The notes: a model not told the origin generated them from the letters alone. 64,000 bases of DNA from Bradyrhizobium viridifuturi (GCF_001238275.1 NZ_LGTB01000046.1:24945-88944); one strand, 5' to 3'; shown: positions 51,473 to 60,726, counted from the first letter of the stretch. Translations and numbers: made by a program.

Positions 51473-53125
51473 ATGCGTAACAGGAAGACCAATGCGACGG
51501 CGATCATGCTGGCGCTCGCGATGGCCAATTTTGTGCCGGCGATCGCCCGCGCCGAGACCGTGCTGCGCATTGGCATGACGGCTGCCGATATTCCGCGCAC
51601 GCTCGGCCAGCCCGACCAGGGTTTTGAGGGCAATCGCTTCACCGGCCTGACGATGTACGACGCGCTGACGATGTGGGACCTGTCCTCGTCGGACAAGGCG
51701 AGCGCGATGATCCCGGGCCTCGCCACCGAGTGGAAGGTCGACGACAACGACAAGACCAAGTGGGTGTTCAAGCTGCGTCCCGGCGTCGTCTTTCACGACG
51801 GCTCGCCGTTCAACGCCGACGCGGTGGTCTGGAATGTCGACAAGGTGCTGAAGCAGGACGCGCCGCAATATGACGCGAGCCAGGTCGGCGTCACCGCCTC
51901 GCGCATGCCGACCCTGGTCTCGGCGCGCAAGATCGACGACATGACGGTGGAATTGACCACCAAGGAGCCCGACAGCTTCCTGCCGATCAACCTCACCAAT
52001 CTGTTCATCGCCAGCCCGGCCAAGTGGCAGCAGTTCTACGACAAGGCGGAAGGCGCCGATGCCAAGGCGAAGTCGCAGGCCGCATGGGCGGCGTTCGCCA
52101 AGGATGCGTCGGGCACCGGCCCGTGGAAGATGTCGAGCTTCACGCCGCGCGAGCGCCTTGAGCTGGTGAAGAACGAGAACTATTGGGACAAGGCGCGGGT
52201 GCCGAAGACCGACAAGATGGTGCTGCTGCCGATGCCGGAGGCTAACGCGCGCACCGCGGCGCTGCTGTCCGGGCAGGTCAACTGGATCGAGGCACCGGCG
52301 CCGGACGCGCTGCCCGAGATCAAGCAGCGTGGCTTCAATCTCTATTCCAACGAGGAGCCGCATGTCTGGCCCTGGCAGTTCTCGCGCGTCGAGGGCTCGC
52401 CGTGGAACGATATCCGCGTCCGCAAGGCCGCCAACCTCTGCATCGATCGCGAAGGACTGCGCGACGGCCTGCTCGCGGGCCTGATGGTGCCTGCGACCGG
52501 CACGTTCGAGCCCGGCCATCCCTGGCGCGGCAACCCGACGTTCCAGATCAAGTACGACAAGCCGGCCGCACAGAAGCTGATGCAGGAGGCGGGCTTCGGT
52601 CCGAACAAGAAGCTGACGGTCAAGATCCAGACCTCGGCGTCGGGTTCGGGCCAGATGCTGCCATTGCCGATGAACGAATATCTGCAACAGGCTTTGGCGG
52701 AGTGCTACTTCGATGTGCAGCTCGACGTCATCGAGTGGAATACGCTGTTCACCAACTGGCGGCGCGGCGCCAAGGATCCGTCGGCCAACGGCTCGAACGC
52801 GATCAACGTCACCTATGCGGCGATGGATCCATTCTTCGCGCTGGTGCGTTTCCTGCAATCCGGCATGGCGCCGCCGGTCTCGAACAATTGGGGCTTCAAC
52901 AACAATCCGAAATTCGACGAGCTGGTGAAGAAGGCCCGCCAGACCTTCGAGCCTGCGGCCCGCGACGCAGCGCTCGCCGAACTGCATGCGGCCTCGGTCG
53001 ATGATGCGGCGTTCCTTTACGTCGCCCACGACGTGGCGCCGCGTGCGATGAGCCCGAAGATCAAGGGATTCGTGCAGCCGAAGAGCTGGTTCGTCGACTT
53101 CTCGCCGGTCACGGTCGCGCCGTGA
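51473..53125 (+). CDS. dipeptide-type ABC substrate-binding protein, family 5 (copy 2)
   Basis: A 550-residue periplasmic binding protein. A signal peptide spans about 1-27 (AIARAET). It shares the family pattern and most motifs with the divergent copy 1, for example MIPGLATEWKVDDNDKTKWVFKLRPGVVFHDGSPFNADAVVWNVDKVL. It is downstream of the sigma-54 promoter at 51399 and heads the operon with permeases, ATPases and amidase. ATG 51473 follows GGGG at -11. A palindromic repeat after its stop separates it from the permease genes, which often gives higher binding-protein expression. Confidence 0.9.
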   Translation: MRNRKTNATAIMLALAMANFVPAIARAETVLRIGMTAADIPRTLGQPDQGFEGNRFTGLTMYDALTMWDLSSSDKASAMIPGLATEWKVDDNDKTKWVFKLRPGVVFHDGSPFNADAVVWNVDKVLKQDAPQYDASQVGVTASRMPTLVSARKIDDMTVELTTKEPDSFLPINLTNLFIASPAKWQQFYDKAEGADAKAKSQAAWAAFAKDASGTGPWKMSSFTPRERLELVKNENYWDKARVPKTDKMVLLPMPEANARTAALLSGQVNWIEAPAPDALPEIKQRGFNLYSNEEPHVWPWQFSRVEGSPWNDIRVRKAANLCIDREGLRDGLLAGLMVPATGTFEPGHPWRGNPTFQIKYDKPAAQKLMQEAGFGPNKKLTVKIQTSASGSGQMLPLPMNEYLQQALAECYFDVQLDVIEWNTLFTNWRRGAKDPSANGSNAINVTYAAMDPFFALVRFLQSGMAPPVSNNWGFNNNPKFDELVKKARQTFEPAARDAALAELHAASVDDAAFLYVAHDVAPRAMSPKIKGFVQPKSWFVDFSPVTVAP

Positions 53126-53154
53126 CACGGGAGGCATAGACCGGTGCACCCTCT

Positions 53155-53336
53155 CCCCTTGTGGGAGAGGGTGGCTTCGCCACCGGGTCGCGCGAAGCGC
53201 CGCCCGATGGTAAGCTTCCGCGAAGCCGGGTGAGGGGTCGTCTCCGCGGACACCCCTCATTGTCGTGAACTGACTGGAGCCGCGGACAGAACCCCTCATC
53301 CGGCGCGCTTTGCGCGCCACCTTCTCCCACAAGGGG
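53155..53336. repeat. palindromic intergenic repeat, family E
   Basis: CCCCTTGTGGGAGAGGGTGGC at 53155-53175 is the near-complement of the arm at 53316-53336 (one mismatch), with inner GC-rich hairpins (e.g. GGCGCGC/GCGCGCC). It lies within the operon between the binding-protein gene and the permease. It is a candidate attenuating or message-stabilising structure. Confidence 0.7.
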
Positions 53337-53357
53337 CGAAGGAAGAGAGAACGCAAC

Positions 53358-54311
53358 GTGCTCGCCTATACGTCCAGACGGATCGTCTACGTCATTCCGA
53401 TCGTGCTCAGCGTCGCGCTGGTGTGCTTTCTCCTGGTGCACATCACGCCCGGCGACCCGCTGGTCGCGGTGCTGCCGGCCGATGCCTCGCAGGAGCTCGC
53501 TGCGCAACTGCGTTCAGCCTACGGCTTCGATCGTCCGCTGCCCGTGCAATTCGGCCTGTGGCTGTGGCGCGCGATCCATGGTGATCTCGGCAACTCGATT
53601 GCGACCGGGCGGCCGGTCCTGTCGGAGGTGATGCGCGCAGTAGGCAACACCGTGATGCTGGCGGTTGCCGCCGCGATGATCGGCTTCACGCTCGGCCTGC
53701 TGTTCGGCCTGATCGCCGGCTATTTCCGCGACACCTGGGTCGACAAGGTCGCGACATCGATTGCCATCGCCGGCGTCTCGCTGCCGCATTACTGGCTCGG
53801 CATGGTGCTGGTCATCATCTTCTCGGTGCAGCTCAACTGGCTGCCCGCGGTCGGCGCCGGTCCCGGCGGCTCCGGCGCCTGGGCATGGGACTGGGAGCAT
53901 CTGCGCTATCTGGTGCTGCCGGCGATCACCACCTCGGTGATCCCGATGGGCATTGTCACCCGCACGGTGCGTGCGCTGACCGGTGACATTCTGAGCCAGG
54001 ATTTCGTCGAAGCGCTGCGCGCCAAGGGCCTGCGCGAGACCGAAGTGTTCCGTCACGTCATCAAGAACGCGGCGCCGACCGCGCTCGCGGTGATGGGCTT
54101 GCAGCTCGGCTATATGCTCGGCGGCTCGATCCTGATCGAGACCGTGTTCTCCTGGCCGGGTTCGGGCCTCTTGCTCAACTCGGCGATCTTCCAGCGCGAC
54201 CTGCCGCTGCTGCAGGGCACGATCCTGGTGCTGGCGCTGTTCTTCGTGCTGCTCAATCTCCTGGTCGACATCGCGCAGGCCGCGATCGATCCGCGCATCA
54301 AGCGGAGCTAA
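53358..54311 (+). CDS. dipeptide-type ABC permease (DppB-like)
   Basis: A 317-residue inner-membrane permease with about six helices. IVYVIPIVLSVALVCFLLVHITPGDP is the family start. ALRAKGLRETEVFRHVIKNAAPTALAVMGLQLGYMLGGSILIETVFSWPGSG is the conserved coupling loop and following block. The GTG start at 53358 follows AAGGAAGAGAG; an ATG 16 codons upstream would place part of the repeat in the protein. DppC begins 2 nt after its stop. Confidence 0.88.
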   Translation: MLAYTSRRIVYVIPIVLSVALVCFLLVHITPGDPLVAVLPADASQELAAQLRSAYGFDRPLPVQFGLWLWRAIHGDLGNSIATGRPVLSEVMRAVGNTVMLAVAAAMIGFTLGLLFGLIAGYFRDTWVDKVATSIAIAGVSLPHYWLGMVLVIIFSVQLNWLPAVGAGPGGSGAWAWDWEHLRYLVLPAITTSVIPMGIVTRTVRALTGDILSQDFVEALRAKGLRETEVFRHVIKNAAPTALAVMGLQLGYMLGGSILIETVFSWPGSGLLLNSAIFQRDLPLLQGTILVLALFFVLLNLLVDIAQAAIDPRIKRS

Positions 54312-54313
54312 CC

Positions 54314-55201
54314 ATGAGTGCGATGTCAGATACTGCATTGCAAGCCGCACCCGCGAGCAAGGCGCGCGGCTACTGGGCGACGGTCGGGCGACGGATCAGG
54401 CGCGACAAGGTCAGCATGGCCTGCGCGATCATCCTGCTGCTGATCTTTGCCTCGGCGCTGCTGGCGCCGTGGCTGCATCTCGCCGATCCCTATCAGGGCT
54501 CGATGATCCGCCGTCTCCGCCATATCGGCACGCCGGGCTATCCGCTCGGCACCGACGAGCTCGGCCGCGACATGCTGGCGCGTCTGATCTATGGCGGCCG
54601 TCTCTCGTTGGTGATCGGCATCCTGCCGGTGATCTTCGCATTCGTGATCGGCACCTCGCTCGGCCTCGTCGCCGGCTACGTCGGCGGCAAGCTCAACACC
54701 GCGATCATGCGAACCGTCGACGTGTTCTACGCCTTCCCGTCGGTGCTGCTGGCGATCGCGATCTCGGGCGCGCTCGGCGCCGGCATCACCAATTCGATCG
54801 TGTCGCTGACCATCGTGTTCGTGCCGCAGATCACCCGCGTCGCCGAAAGCGTCACCACCGGCGTCCGCAACATGGATTTCGTCGAGGCGGCGCGCGCCTC
54901 CGGCGCCGGTCCCTTTACCATCATGCGCGTTCACATGCTCGGCAATGTGCTCGGCCCGATCTTCGTCTACGCCACCGGCCTGATCTCGGTGTCGATGATC
55001 CTGGCCGCCGGCCTCTCTTTCCTTGGGCTGGGTACAAAGCCACCGGAGCCGGAATGGGGCCTGATGCTGAACACGTTGCGCACCGCGATCTATGTCAATC
55101 CGTGGGTCGCGGCGCTGCCGGGTGCGATGATCTTCGCGGTCTCGATCTGCTTCAATCTGCTCAGCGACGGCATGCGCAGCGCCATGGACATCAGGAACTA
55201 G
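54314..55201 (+). CDS. dipeptide-type ABC permease (DppC-like)
   Basis: A 295-residue permease. YPLGTDELGRDMLARLIYGGRLSLVIGI is the family's periplasmic motif (LGTDxxGRDxxSR). FVEAARASGAGPFTIMRVHMLGNVLGPIFVYATGL is the coupling loop. AAGLSFLGLGTKPPEPEWGLMLN is a second hallmark. GGAG precedes the ATG. With the DppB-like protein it completes the membrane channel. Confidence 0.9.
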   Translation: MSAMSDTALQAAPASKARGYWATVGRRIRRDKVSMACAIILLLIFASALLAPWLHLADPYQGSMIRRLRHIGTPGYPLGTDELGRDMLARLIYGGRLSLVIGILPVIFAFVIGTSLGLVAGYVGGKLNTAIMRTVDVFYAFPSVLLAIAISGALGAGITNSIVSLTIVFVPQITRVAESVTTGVRNMDFVEAARASGAGPFTIMRVHMLGNVLGPIFVYATGLISVSMILAAGLSFLGLGTKPPEPEWGLMLNTLRTAIYVNPWVAALPGAMIFAVSICFNLLSDGMRSAMDIRN

Positions 55202-55205
55202 TGCG

Positions 55206-56279
55206 ATGACGGATGCCAATCCCGTGACCGACATGCTGGAGCCGGTCGCCGACATCGGCGGTGCCGCGCAGCCGCTGCTGCAGGTGAACGGGCTGACCAA
55301 GCACTTCCCGGTGCGCGGCGGGTTGTTCGGCCCGCGCAAGACCGTGCGCGCCGTCGACGACGTCAGCTTCGCGGTCATGAAGGGCGAGACCGTCGGTATC
55401 GTCGGCGAATCCGGCTGCGGCAAATCGACCACGGCGCGGCTGCTGATGCATCTGATGCCCCGTGATGGCGGCGACATCATCTATGATGGCCGGCAGGTCG
55501 GGCCGGCGCTCTCGCTGCGCGATCTTCGGCGCGGCGTGCAGATGGTATTTCAGGACAGCTACGCGTCGCTCAACCCGCGCCTTACCATCGAGGAATCCAT
55601 CGCCTTTGGACCAAAGGTCCACGGCATGGCCGACGACACGGCGCGGACGCTGGCGCGCGAACTGCTCGGCAAGGTCGGCCTGCGGCCGGAGATTTTCGCC
55701 AACCGCTATCCGCATGAAGTGTCCGGCGGCCAGCGCCAGCGCGTCAACATCGCCCGCGCGCTCGCGCTGTCGCCGCGGCTCGTGATCCTCGATGAGGCGG
55801 TTTCCGCGCTCGACAAGTCGGTCGAGGCGCAGGTGCTCAATCTGCTCGCCGATTTGAAGCGCGAATTCGGCCTGACCTATCTCTTCATCAGCCACGATCT
55901 CAACGTCGTCCGCTACATCTCCGATCGCGTTCTGGTGATGTATCTTGGCGAGGTCGTCGAACTCGGCCCGGTCGATGCGGTCTGGGATGCGCCGGCGCAT
56001 CCCTATACCCGCGCGCTGCTGGCGGCGATGCCGTCATCCGATCCCGACAAGCGCACCGAGGTGCCGCCGATTTCCGGCGATCCGCCCAACCCGATCGATC
56101 CGCCGCCGGGCTGTCGGTTTCACACCCGTTGTCCGTTTGCGGAGCCGCTCTGCGCAAACGATACGCCAAAACTCAGCGATCTCGATACAATGGGCCATCA
56201 AGCGGCGTGCTACATGGCCATTCCTGGCTCGGGGCACAGCCGCGCGCCGGCAAAAGCAAAAGGAGAAAACGCGGCATGA
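55206..56279 (+). CDS. oligopeptide-type ABC ATP-binding protein (OppF/DppF-like)
   Basis: A 357-residue ATPase. Walker A GESGCGKST, Q-loop MVFQDSYASLNPRLTI, signature VSGGQRQRVNIARALAL, Walker B LVILDEAVSALDKS (Ala instead of Pro after the Glu, otherwise intact) and switch His in FISHDLNV. The C-terminal Cys-rich oligopeptide block is present (GCRFHTRCPFAEPLC). Its stop overlaps the AtzG-like gene by 4 nt. Here F comes before D, with an amidase pair between. Confidence 0.9.
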   Translation: MTDANPVTDMLEPVADIGGAAQPLLQVNGLTKHFPVRGGLFGPRKTVRAVDDVSFAVMKGETVGIVGESGCGKSTTARLLMHLMPRDGGDIIYDGRQVGPALSLRDLRRGVQMVFQDSYASLNPRLTIEESIAFGPKVHGMADDTARTLARELLGKVGLRPEIFANRYPHEVSGGQRQRVNIARALALSPRLVILDEAVSALDKSVEAQVLNLLADLKREFGLTYLFISHDLNVVRYISDRVLVMYLGEVVELGPVDAVWDAPAHPYTRALLAAMPSSDPDKRTEVPPISGDPPNPIDPPPGCRFHTRCPFAEPLCANDTPKLSDLDTMGHQAACYMAIPGSGHSRAPAKAKGENAA

Positions 56280-56473
56280 CCAGACCCACTCCCAAGGACG
56301 TCAAGGTGATCGCGCACGTCGCCGACGTGCCCGCTGATGATGAAGTCGCCACCCGCATCGCCAACTCGATCGGACCCGCATTCGACGGCTTCGCGCCGAT
56401 CGCCGGCACGCTGCCCTTCGATCTCGAACCCGCGAGCTTCCTGCTGGCGCAGATCGCAAAGGTGTCGAAATGA
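56276..56473 (+). CDS. AtzG-like small subunit (DUF4089 family)
   Basis: A 65-residue protein. The helix segment DDEVATRIANSIGPAFDGFAPIAGTLPFDLEPASFLLA fits the short AtzG-like proteins (DUF4089) encoded with AtzE-type amidases, where AtzG is a GatC-like stabilising subunit of 1-carboxybiuret hydrolase. The ATG overlaps the ATPase stop, AAAAGGAGAAA lies upstream, and its own stop overlaps the amidase start: three genes are coupled by ATGA. The assignment rests on position, length and pattern. Confidence 0.75.
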   Translation: MTRPTPKDVKVIAHVADVPADDEVATRIANSIGPAFDGFAPIAGTLPFDLEPASFLLAQIAKVSK

Positions 56474-57882
56474 GCGCTGATCCGGCCCTGATGACGCTGA
56501 CCGCGGTCGCCGAGGCGATCGCCGAGAAGAAGGTCTCCTCGCATGAGGTGACGCGTGCCGTGCTGCATCGCATTGCGCAATGGCAGCCGCGTCTCAACGC
56601 CTTTATGGCAATTGAATCCGAACAGGCGCTTGCCGCGGCGGCCGAGGCTGATGCCGACCTCGCCAAAGGCAGGAGTCGTGGCGCGCTGCACGGCGTGCCG
56701 CTGGCGCACAAGGACATGTATTACGACGCCGGCAAGGTCGTGACCTGTGGCTCGCTGATCCGCCGCGACTTCGTGCCGAAGACAACGTCGACGGCGTTGC
56801 AGCGGCTGAAGGATGCCGGGCAGATCCGGCTCGGCTCGCTGCAGATGGTCGAGTTCGCCTATGGGCCGACCGGTCACAACGTGCATTACGGTGCGGTGCG
56901 CAATCCCTGGAATGTCGAGCACATCACCGGCGGTTCGTCATCCGGCTCGGGCTCGGCGGTCGCCGCACGGCTCACCTTCGCCGCGCTCGGCTCCGACACC
57001 GGCGGCTCGATCCGCATGCCGGCGCATTTCTGCGGTGTTACCGGCCTGAAGACGACCGTCGGCCGCGTCAGCCGCGCCGGCGCGATGCCGCTGTCGCAGT
57101 CGCTCGATACCGTCGGTCCACTGGCGCAGACCGCGGAGGATTGCGCGCTGCTGCTCGGCCTGATGGCCGGCGCCGACCCCGAGGATCTCACCGCGTCGAC
57201 GCAGCCGGTGCCGGACTACATGGCTGCGACCAGGCAGCCGCTGAAGGGTCTCAAGATCGGCGTCCCGACGGCGTTCTATGTCGACGACCTCGATTCGGAG
57301 GTGGCGCGCGTCCTCGATGAGACGGTGGCGACGCTGAAGCGGGAGGGCGCCGAAATCGTCAAGGTCGAGCTGCCCGACCAGCGCCAGCTTGGTGCGGCGT
57401 CGCAACTGGTGCTCGCGGTCGAGGCTGCCGCCCTCCACAAGCGCTGGATGATCGAGCGGCCGCAGGATTACGGTGCGCAGGTCCTGATGCGGCTGCAGAA
57501 CGGCCTGACCATTCCTGCCGTCACCTACCTCGAGGCGATGCGTTGGCGTGGGCCCGCGCTCGCCGCGCACAATGCGGCGGTCAACGGCGTCGATGCTGTG
57601 ATCGCGCCGTCCTCGCCGGTGCCGGCGCCGACAATCGCAGAGAGCGATGTCGGTAACGGTCCGGGTGCGGAGGCGGTGATCCAGCGGCTGACGCGGTTCA
57701 CCCGTCCGGTCAACTATCTCGGCCTGCCGTCGCTCTCGATTCCCTCCGGCTTCACCAAGACGGGACTGCCGGTCGGCATGCAGTTGATCGGCCGCTCCTT
57801 CGAGGAGGCCACACTGCTCCGGATCGGCGCCGCGTTCCAGCGCGCGACCGATTTCCACGCCAAGGTGCCCAAGCTCGCATGA
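56470..57882 (+). CDS. amidase-signature enzyme, AtzE/GatA-like
   Basis: A 470-residue amidase. Catalytic triad of the family: Lys81 in PLAHKDM, the cis-Ser in GGSSSGSGS (about 156-157), and the nucleophile Ser180 in GSDTGGSIRMPAHFCG. With the AtzG-like subunit before it, an AtzE-type role hydrolysing a carbamoyl, amide or carboxybiuret-like substrate is likely, releasing ammonia. It lies between the two ATPases of the importer and probably uses what the importer brings in. It also resembles GatA, but no gatB/gatC cluster is present. Confidence 0.88.
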   Translation: MSADPALMTLTAVAEAIAEKKVSSHEVTRAVLHRIAQWQPRLNAFMAIESEQALAAAAEADADLAKGRSRGALHGVPLAHKDMYYDAGKVVTCGSLIRRDFVPKTTSTALQRLKDAGQIRLGSLQMVEFAYGPTGHNVHYGAVRNPWNVEHITGGSSSGSGSAVAARLTFAALGSDTGGSIRMPAHFCGVTGLKTTVGRVSRAGAMPLSQSLDTVGPLAQTAEDCALLLGLMAGADPEDLTASTQPVPDYMAATRQPLKGLKIGVPTAFYVDDLDSEVARVLDETVATLKREGAEIVKVELPDQRQLGAASQLVLAVEAAALHKRWMIERPQDYGAQVLMRLQNGLTIPAVTYLEAMRWRGPALAAHNAAVNGVDAVIAPSSPVPAPTIAESDVGNGPGAEAVIQRLTRFTRPVNYLGLPSLSIPSGFTKTGLPVGMQLIGRSFEEATLLRIGAAFQRATDFHAKVPKLA

Positions 57883-58856
57883 CCAACCTCGTCGAGATCA
57901 ACAACCTCAACATCCGCTTCACCGGCGATCGCACGGTCCATGCCGTGAACGATCTCAGCCTGTCGCTCGGCGAAGGCGAGGTGTTGGGGCTGCTCGGCGA
58001 GTCCGGCTCGGGCAAGAGCGTGACCTTGCGCGCGCTGATGCGGCTGCTGCCGCGGAAGCGCACGCAGATCTCCGGCAGCGTCAAGGTGCTGGGCCGGGAG
58101 GTGCTGGCAATGGACGACGGGGCGCTGTCCGCATTCCGCGGCCAGACCGTCTCGATGATCTTCCAGGAGCCGGCGCTGGCGCTCGATCCGGTTTACACCA
58201 TCGGCCGCCAGATCGCCGAGACAGTGATGCGTCACGAAGGCAAGAGCGAGCGCGAGGCCACGGCGCGTGCGCTCGAGATGCTCGAAGTGGTGCGGATCCC
58301 CTCGGCGAAGCGGCGGCTGGAGTCCTATCCGCACGAGATGTCGGGCGGCATGCGTCAGCGTGCGATGATCGCGCTCGCGCTGGCCTGCAAGCCGAAGATC
58401 CTGCTCGCGGACGAGCCGACCACCGCGCTCGATGCCACCGTGCAGATCCAGATCCTGTTGCTGCTGCGCGAGTTGCAGCGCGAGTTCGGCATGTCGGTCA
58501 TCTTTGTCACCCACGACATCGGCGTTGCGATCGAGATCTGCGACCGCGTCGCGGTGATGTATGCCGGGCAGATTGTGGAGCAGGGCGCCTTGCGCGATAT
58601 CGTGCGCACGCCGGTGCATCCCTATGCCAAGGGCCTGCTGGCCTCGACCATTCACGGCGCGATGCGCGGTCAGCGGCTCGAAACCATCCCGGGCACGCCG
58701 CCCTCGCTCGACCACGCGCCGGCGAGCTGCTCGTTTGCACCGCGTTGCAAGTTCGCCGAACAGCGGTGTAGCGAAAGCTTGCCGCCGAATGTGCCGGTCG
58801 CACCGGGCCACCAGGCGCGCTGCGTCCTGGCGGAGCCCAGCGTCGCGACGGCCTAG
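57879..58856 (+). CDS. oligopeptide-type ABC ATP-binding protein (OppD/DppD-like)
   Basis: A 325-residue ATPase. Walker A GESGSGKSVTLR, Q-loop MIFQEPALALDPVYTI, signature MSGGMRQRAMIALALAC, Walker B ILLADEPTTALDATVQ, switch His in FVTHDIGVA, and the oligopeptide C-terminal block ASCSFAPRCKFAEQRC. It overlaps the amidase stop by 4 nt (ATGA) and ends the operon. With the DppF-like protein it completes the ATPase pair. Confidence 0.92.
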   Translation: MTNLVEINNLNIRFTGDRTVHAVNDLSLSLGEGEVLGLLGESGSGKSVTLRALMRLLPRKRTQISGSVKVLGREVLAMDDGALSAFRGQTVSMIFQEPALALDPVYTIGRQIAETVMRHEGKSEREATARALEMLEVVRIPSAKRRLESYPHEMSGGMRQRAMIALALACKPKILLADEPTTALDATVQIQILLLLRELQREFGMSVIFVTHDIGVAIEICDRVAVMYAGQIVEQGALRDIVRTPVHPYAKGLLASTIHGAMRGQRLETIPGTPPSLDHAPASCSFAPRCKFAEQRCSESLPPNVPVAPGHQARCVLAEPSVATA

Positions 58857-58865
58857 ATTTCTGTT

Positions 58866-58918
58866 TGACGCGTTTTCTTCACGCGAAGCGGAGCCCACTT
58901 CGCTCGAAAACGCGCTTA
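58866..58918. repeat. palindromic intergenic repeat, family A, copy 2
   Basis: TGACGCGTTTTCTTCACGCGAAGCGG and the right arm CTTCGCTCGAAAACGCGC pair with each other. It is the same family as 8424-8470. It sits between the convergent transporter operon and LysR gene, touching the LysR stop codon, and probably ends both transcripts. Confidence 0.7.
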
Positions 58919-59869
58919 GCTCGCCCGCGCGACCGCGTCTGCGATCCAGCGCCGCACCGCTGAAATCCGCCGGTCCCACGCCTGCTCGGTGCGGGAGACC
59001 AGATAGATCGTCTCGTGATGTGCCGGCTCGAACGCAAACGGCGCCACCAGCCGCTTGCCGAAGCCCGGCCGCGCCTTGATGAGGGGCGCCAACGCCAGCG
59101 CCACGCCGAGCCCATGCTCGGCGGCTTCCAGCATCGCCGGCACGCTGTCGAGCCACAGATGCCCGCGCGGGGCGAGATGCGGCAGCCCGGCCTCCTTCAG
59201 CCAGGCCGGCCACGCCCGCGGTTGCGTCGTGACGTGGATCAGCACCTCGCGCGACAGGTCCGCAGGAGCCCGAAGCCCTGCCTTGACCAGCGCCGGCGTG
59301 CAGACCGGCAATCCCCTGACCTGGACTAGCGGCTCGACCTTGAGCCCGGCGGCGTGTTCCCGGCCGTAGCGGATCGCGACGTCGACACGGGAGCCGTTGA
59401 AGTCGGCATATTGATGGGTGGCCTCGATCCGCAGTGTCAGTTGCGGATGGCGCCGCTTGAACTCCGGCAGCGCCGGCAGCAGCACCGCGCTGGTGAAGAA
59501 CGGCAGCGAGCTGATCCACAGTTCCCCGCCGGTCTCGCCGCGTTGCCGCAGCATGTCGCGGCTCGCCTCGTCCAGCGTCGCCAGCGCCGCCGACACCTTT
59601 GCAAGGTAGCGTTCGCCGTCCGCGGTCAGCCGCACCGAGCGCGCGCCGCGGACGAATAGCCTGGTGCCGAACTGCTGTTCCAGCCCGCGGATCTGGTGGC
59701 TGATCGCCGACGGGCTCAGCGACAGGTCGCGGGCGGCGCGGCGAAAGCTGAGTTGCGTCGCCGCACGCTCGAAGGCGAGCAGTGCCGAAAGCGGCGGGAT
59801 GACCCGCGGATCGGGAGCATCCAATGGGTGAATCCTGTTCACCTCGAGTGATGAATGGCCTTTTGTCAT
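58916..59869 (-). CDS. LysR-family regulator (GcvA-like)
   Basis: A 317-residue regulator. The helix-turn-helix at about 27-85 reads PPLSALLAFERAATQLSFRRAARDLSLSPSAISHQIRGLEQQFGTRLFVRGARSVRLTADGERYL, close to GcvA-type LysR proteins. The effector domain follows (SLPFFTSAVLLPALPEFKRRHPQLTLRIEAT...). It is divergent from the thioesterase-like gene at 59933, its likely target, and convergent with the transporter operon. Ligand unknown. Confidence 0.9.
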   Translation of the reverse strand: MTKGHSSLEVNRIHPLDAPDPRVIPPLSALLAFERAATQLSFRRAARDLSLSPSAISHQIRGLEQQFGTRLFVRGARSVRLTADGERYLAKVSAALATLDEASRDMLRQRGETGGELWISSLPFFTSAVLLPALPEFKRRHPQLTLRIEATHQYADFNGSRVDVAIRYGREHAAGLKVEPLVQVRGLPVCTPALVKAGLRAPADLSREVLIHVTTQPRAWPAWLKEAGLPHLAPRGHLWLDSVPAMLEAAEHGLGVALALAPLIKARPGFGKRLVAPFAFEPAHHETIYLVSRTEQAWDRRISAVRRWIADAVARAS

Positions 59870-59932
59870 AGCCGCTATACTTGGATCAGATTGGCCGAAC
59901 GCTCAATCCCGCTCACCTCAGGACCACTCGCC

Positions 59933-60726
59933 TTGGCCATCTTCGAACCTACTGCCACGCCGCATCACTGGAGGCCCGCCGCGCTGGCGGCCGGGCCGTT
60001 CGCTGGCCTTCAGGGCGGCGCGGTCGCGAGCCTCCTGACCGCCGAGGTCGAAGCCATGGCCAACGCGCGCAACTGGGGCACCGCGATCTCGGCATCGGTC
60101 TGGTTCCTGCGGCCGACACCGATGGCGGAATTGCGCACGCATGTCACCGTGGTGACCGAAGGCGGCCGGGTCAGCGTCGTCGACAACACGCTCTGGCCGG
60201 CCGGCGAGGCGCAACCCTGCGCGACCGTGCGGGTGACGTTGTCGCGCGAACGTGCGGTCGAGGTCCACGGTTTTCAGGCCAGTACGGCCGACCCGGTCGA
60301 TCCCATGCGCTTTCCGTTGCGCAGCCCGCACGCCGTCCACGGCCGCAGTTGGTTCATGGACGCGATGGAGGTCCGGGCCGGCGACGACGTCGCCTGGTTT
60401 CGCATGCATCATGAGGTGATCGCGGATGCCGGCCCGCTCGCGCGCGTGCTCGGTCCGGCCGACTGGACCCACGGCATCGCACGCCCGGTGCAGGACGCGG
60501 TGGCGATCCCAATCCGAACCTCGCGGTGCAGCTGTTCAGGCCGCCGCGCGGCGCGTGGATCGGCATCCGCGCCGAGGCCCGCTGGCGCCCGGAGGCCGGG
60601 CTTGGCATCGGCAGCGGGGTCTTGCTCGATGTCGACGGCGAGATCGGCCGGGTCGCGATGTCGGTCGTTCTCGTGCCCTTGCCGAGAAGTGCGTCCGCCG
60701 CAGGCCCGGGTTCCGCGGCCGGTTAA
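59933..60726 (+). pseudogene. thioesterase-superfamily (acyl-CoA thioesterase-like) protein with one apparent frameshift
   Basis: About 264 residues once repaired, two hotdog-type halves. The first half contains AGPFAGLQGGAVASLLTAEVEA and the strand SASVWFLRPTPMAELRTHVTVVTEGGRVSVV, typical of acyl-CoA thioesterases. Near 60504 GTGGCGATCCC should read GTGGCCGATCCC; one added C joins PVQDAVADPNPNLAVQLFRPPRG. The TTG start at 59933 has AGGA upstream; an ATG at 59855 lies inside the LysR gene region and is less likely. It is divergent from the LysR regulator. Confidence 0.75.

Noticed and set aside
51446..53356. Open frame of about 640 codons on the minus strand opposite binding-protein copy 2
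   Set aside because: No domain, no ribosome site, and full overlap with a well-supported gene and a repeat.
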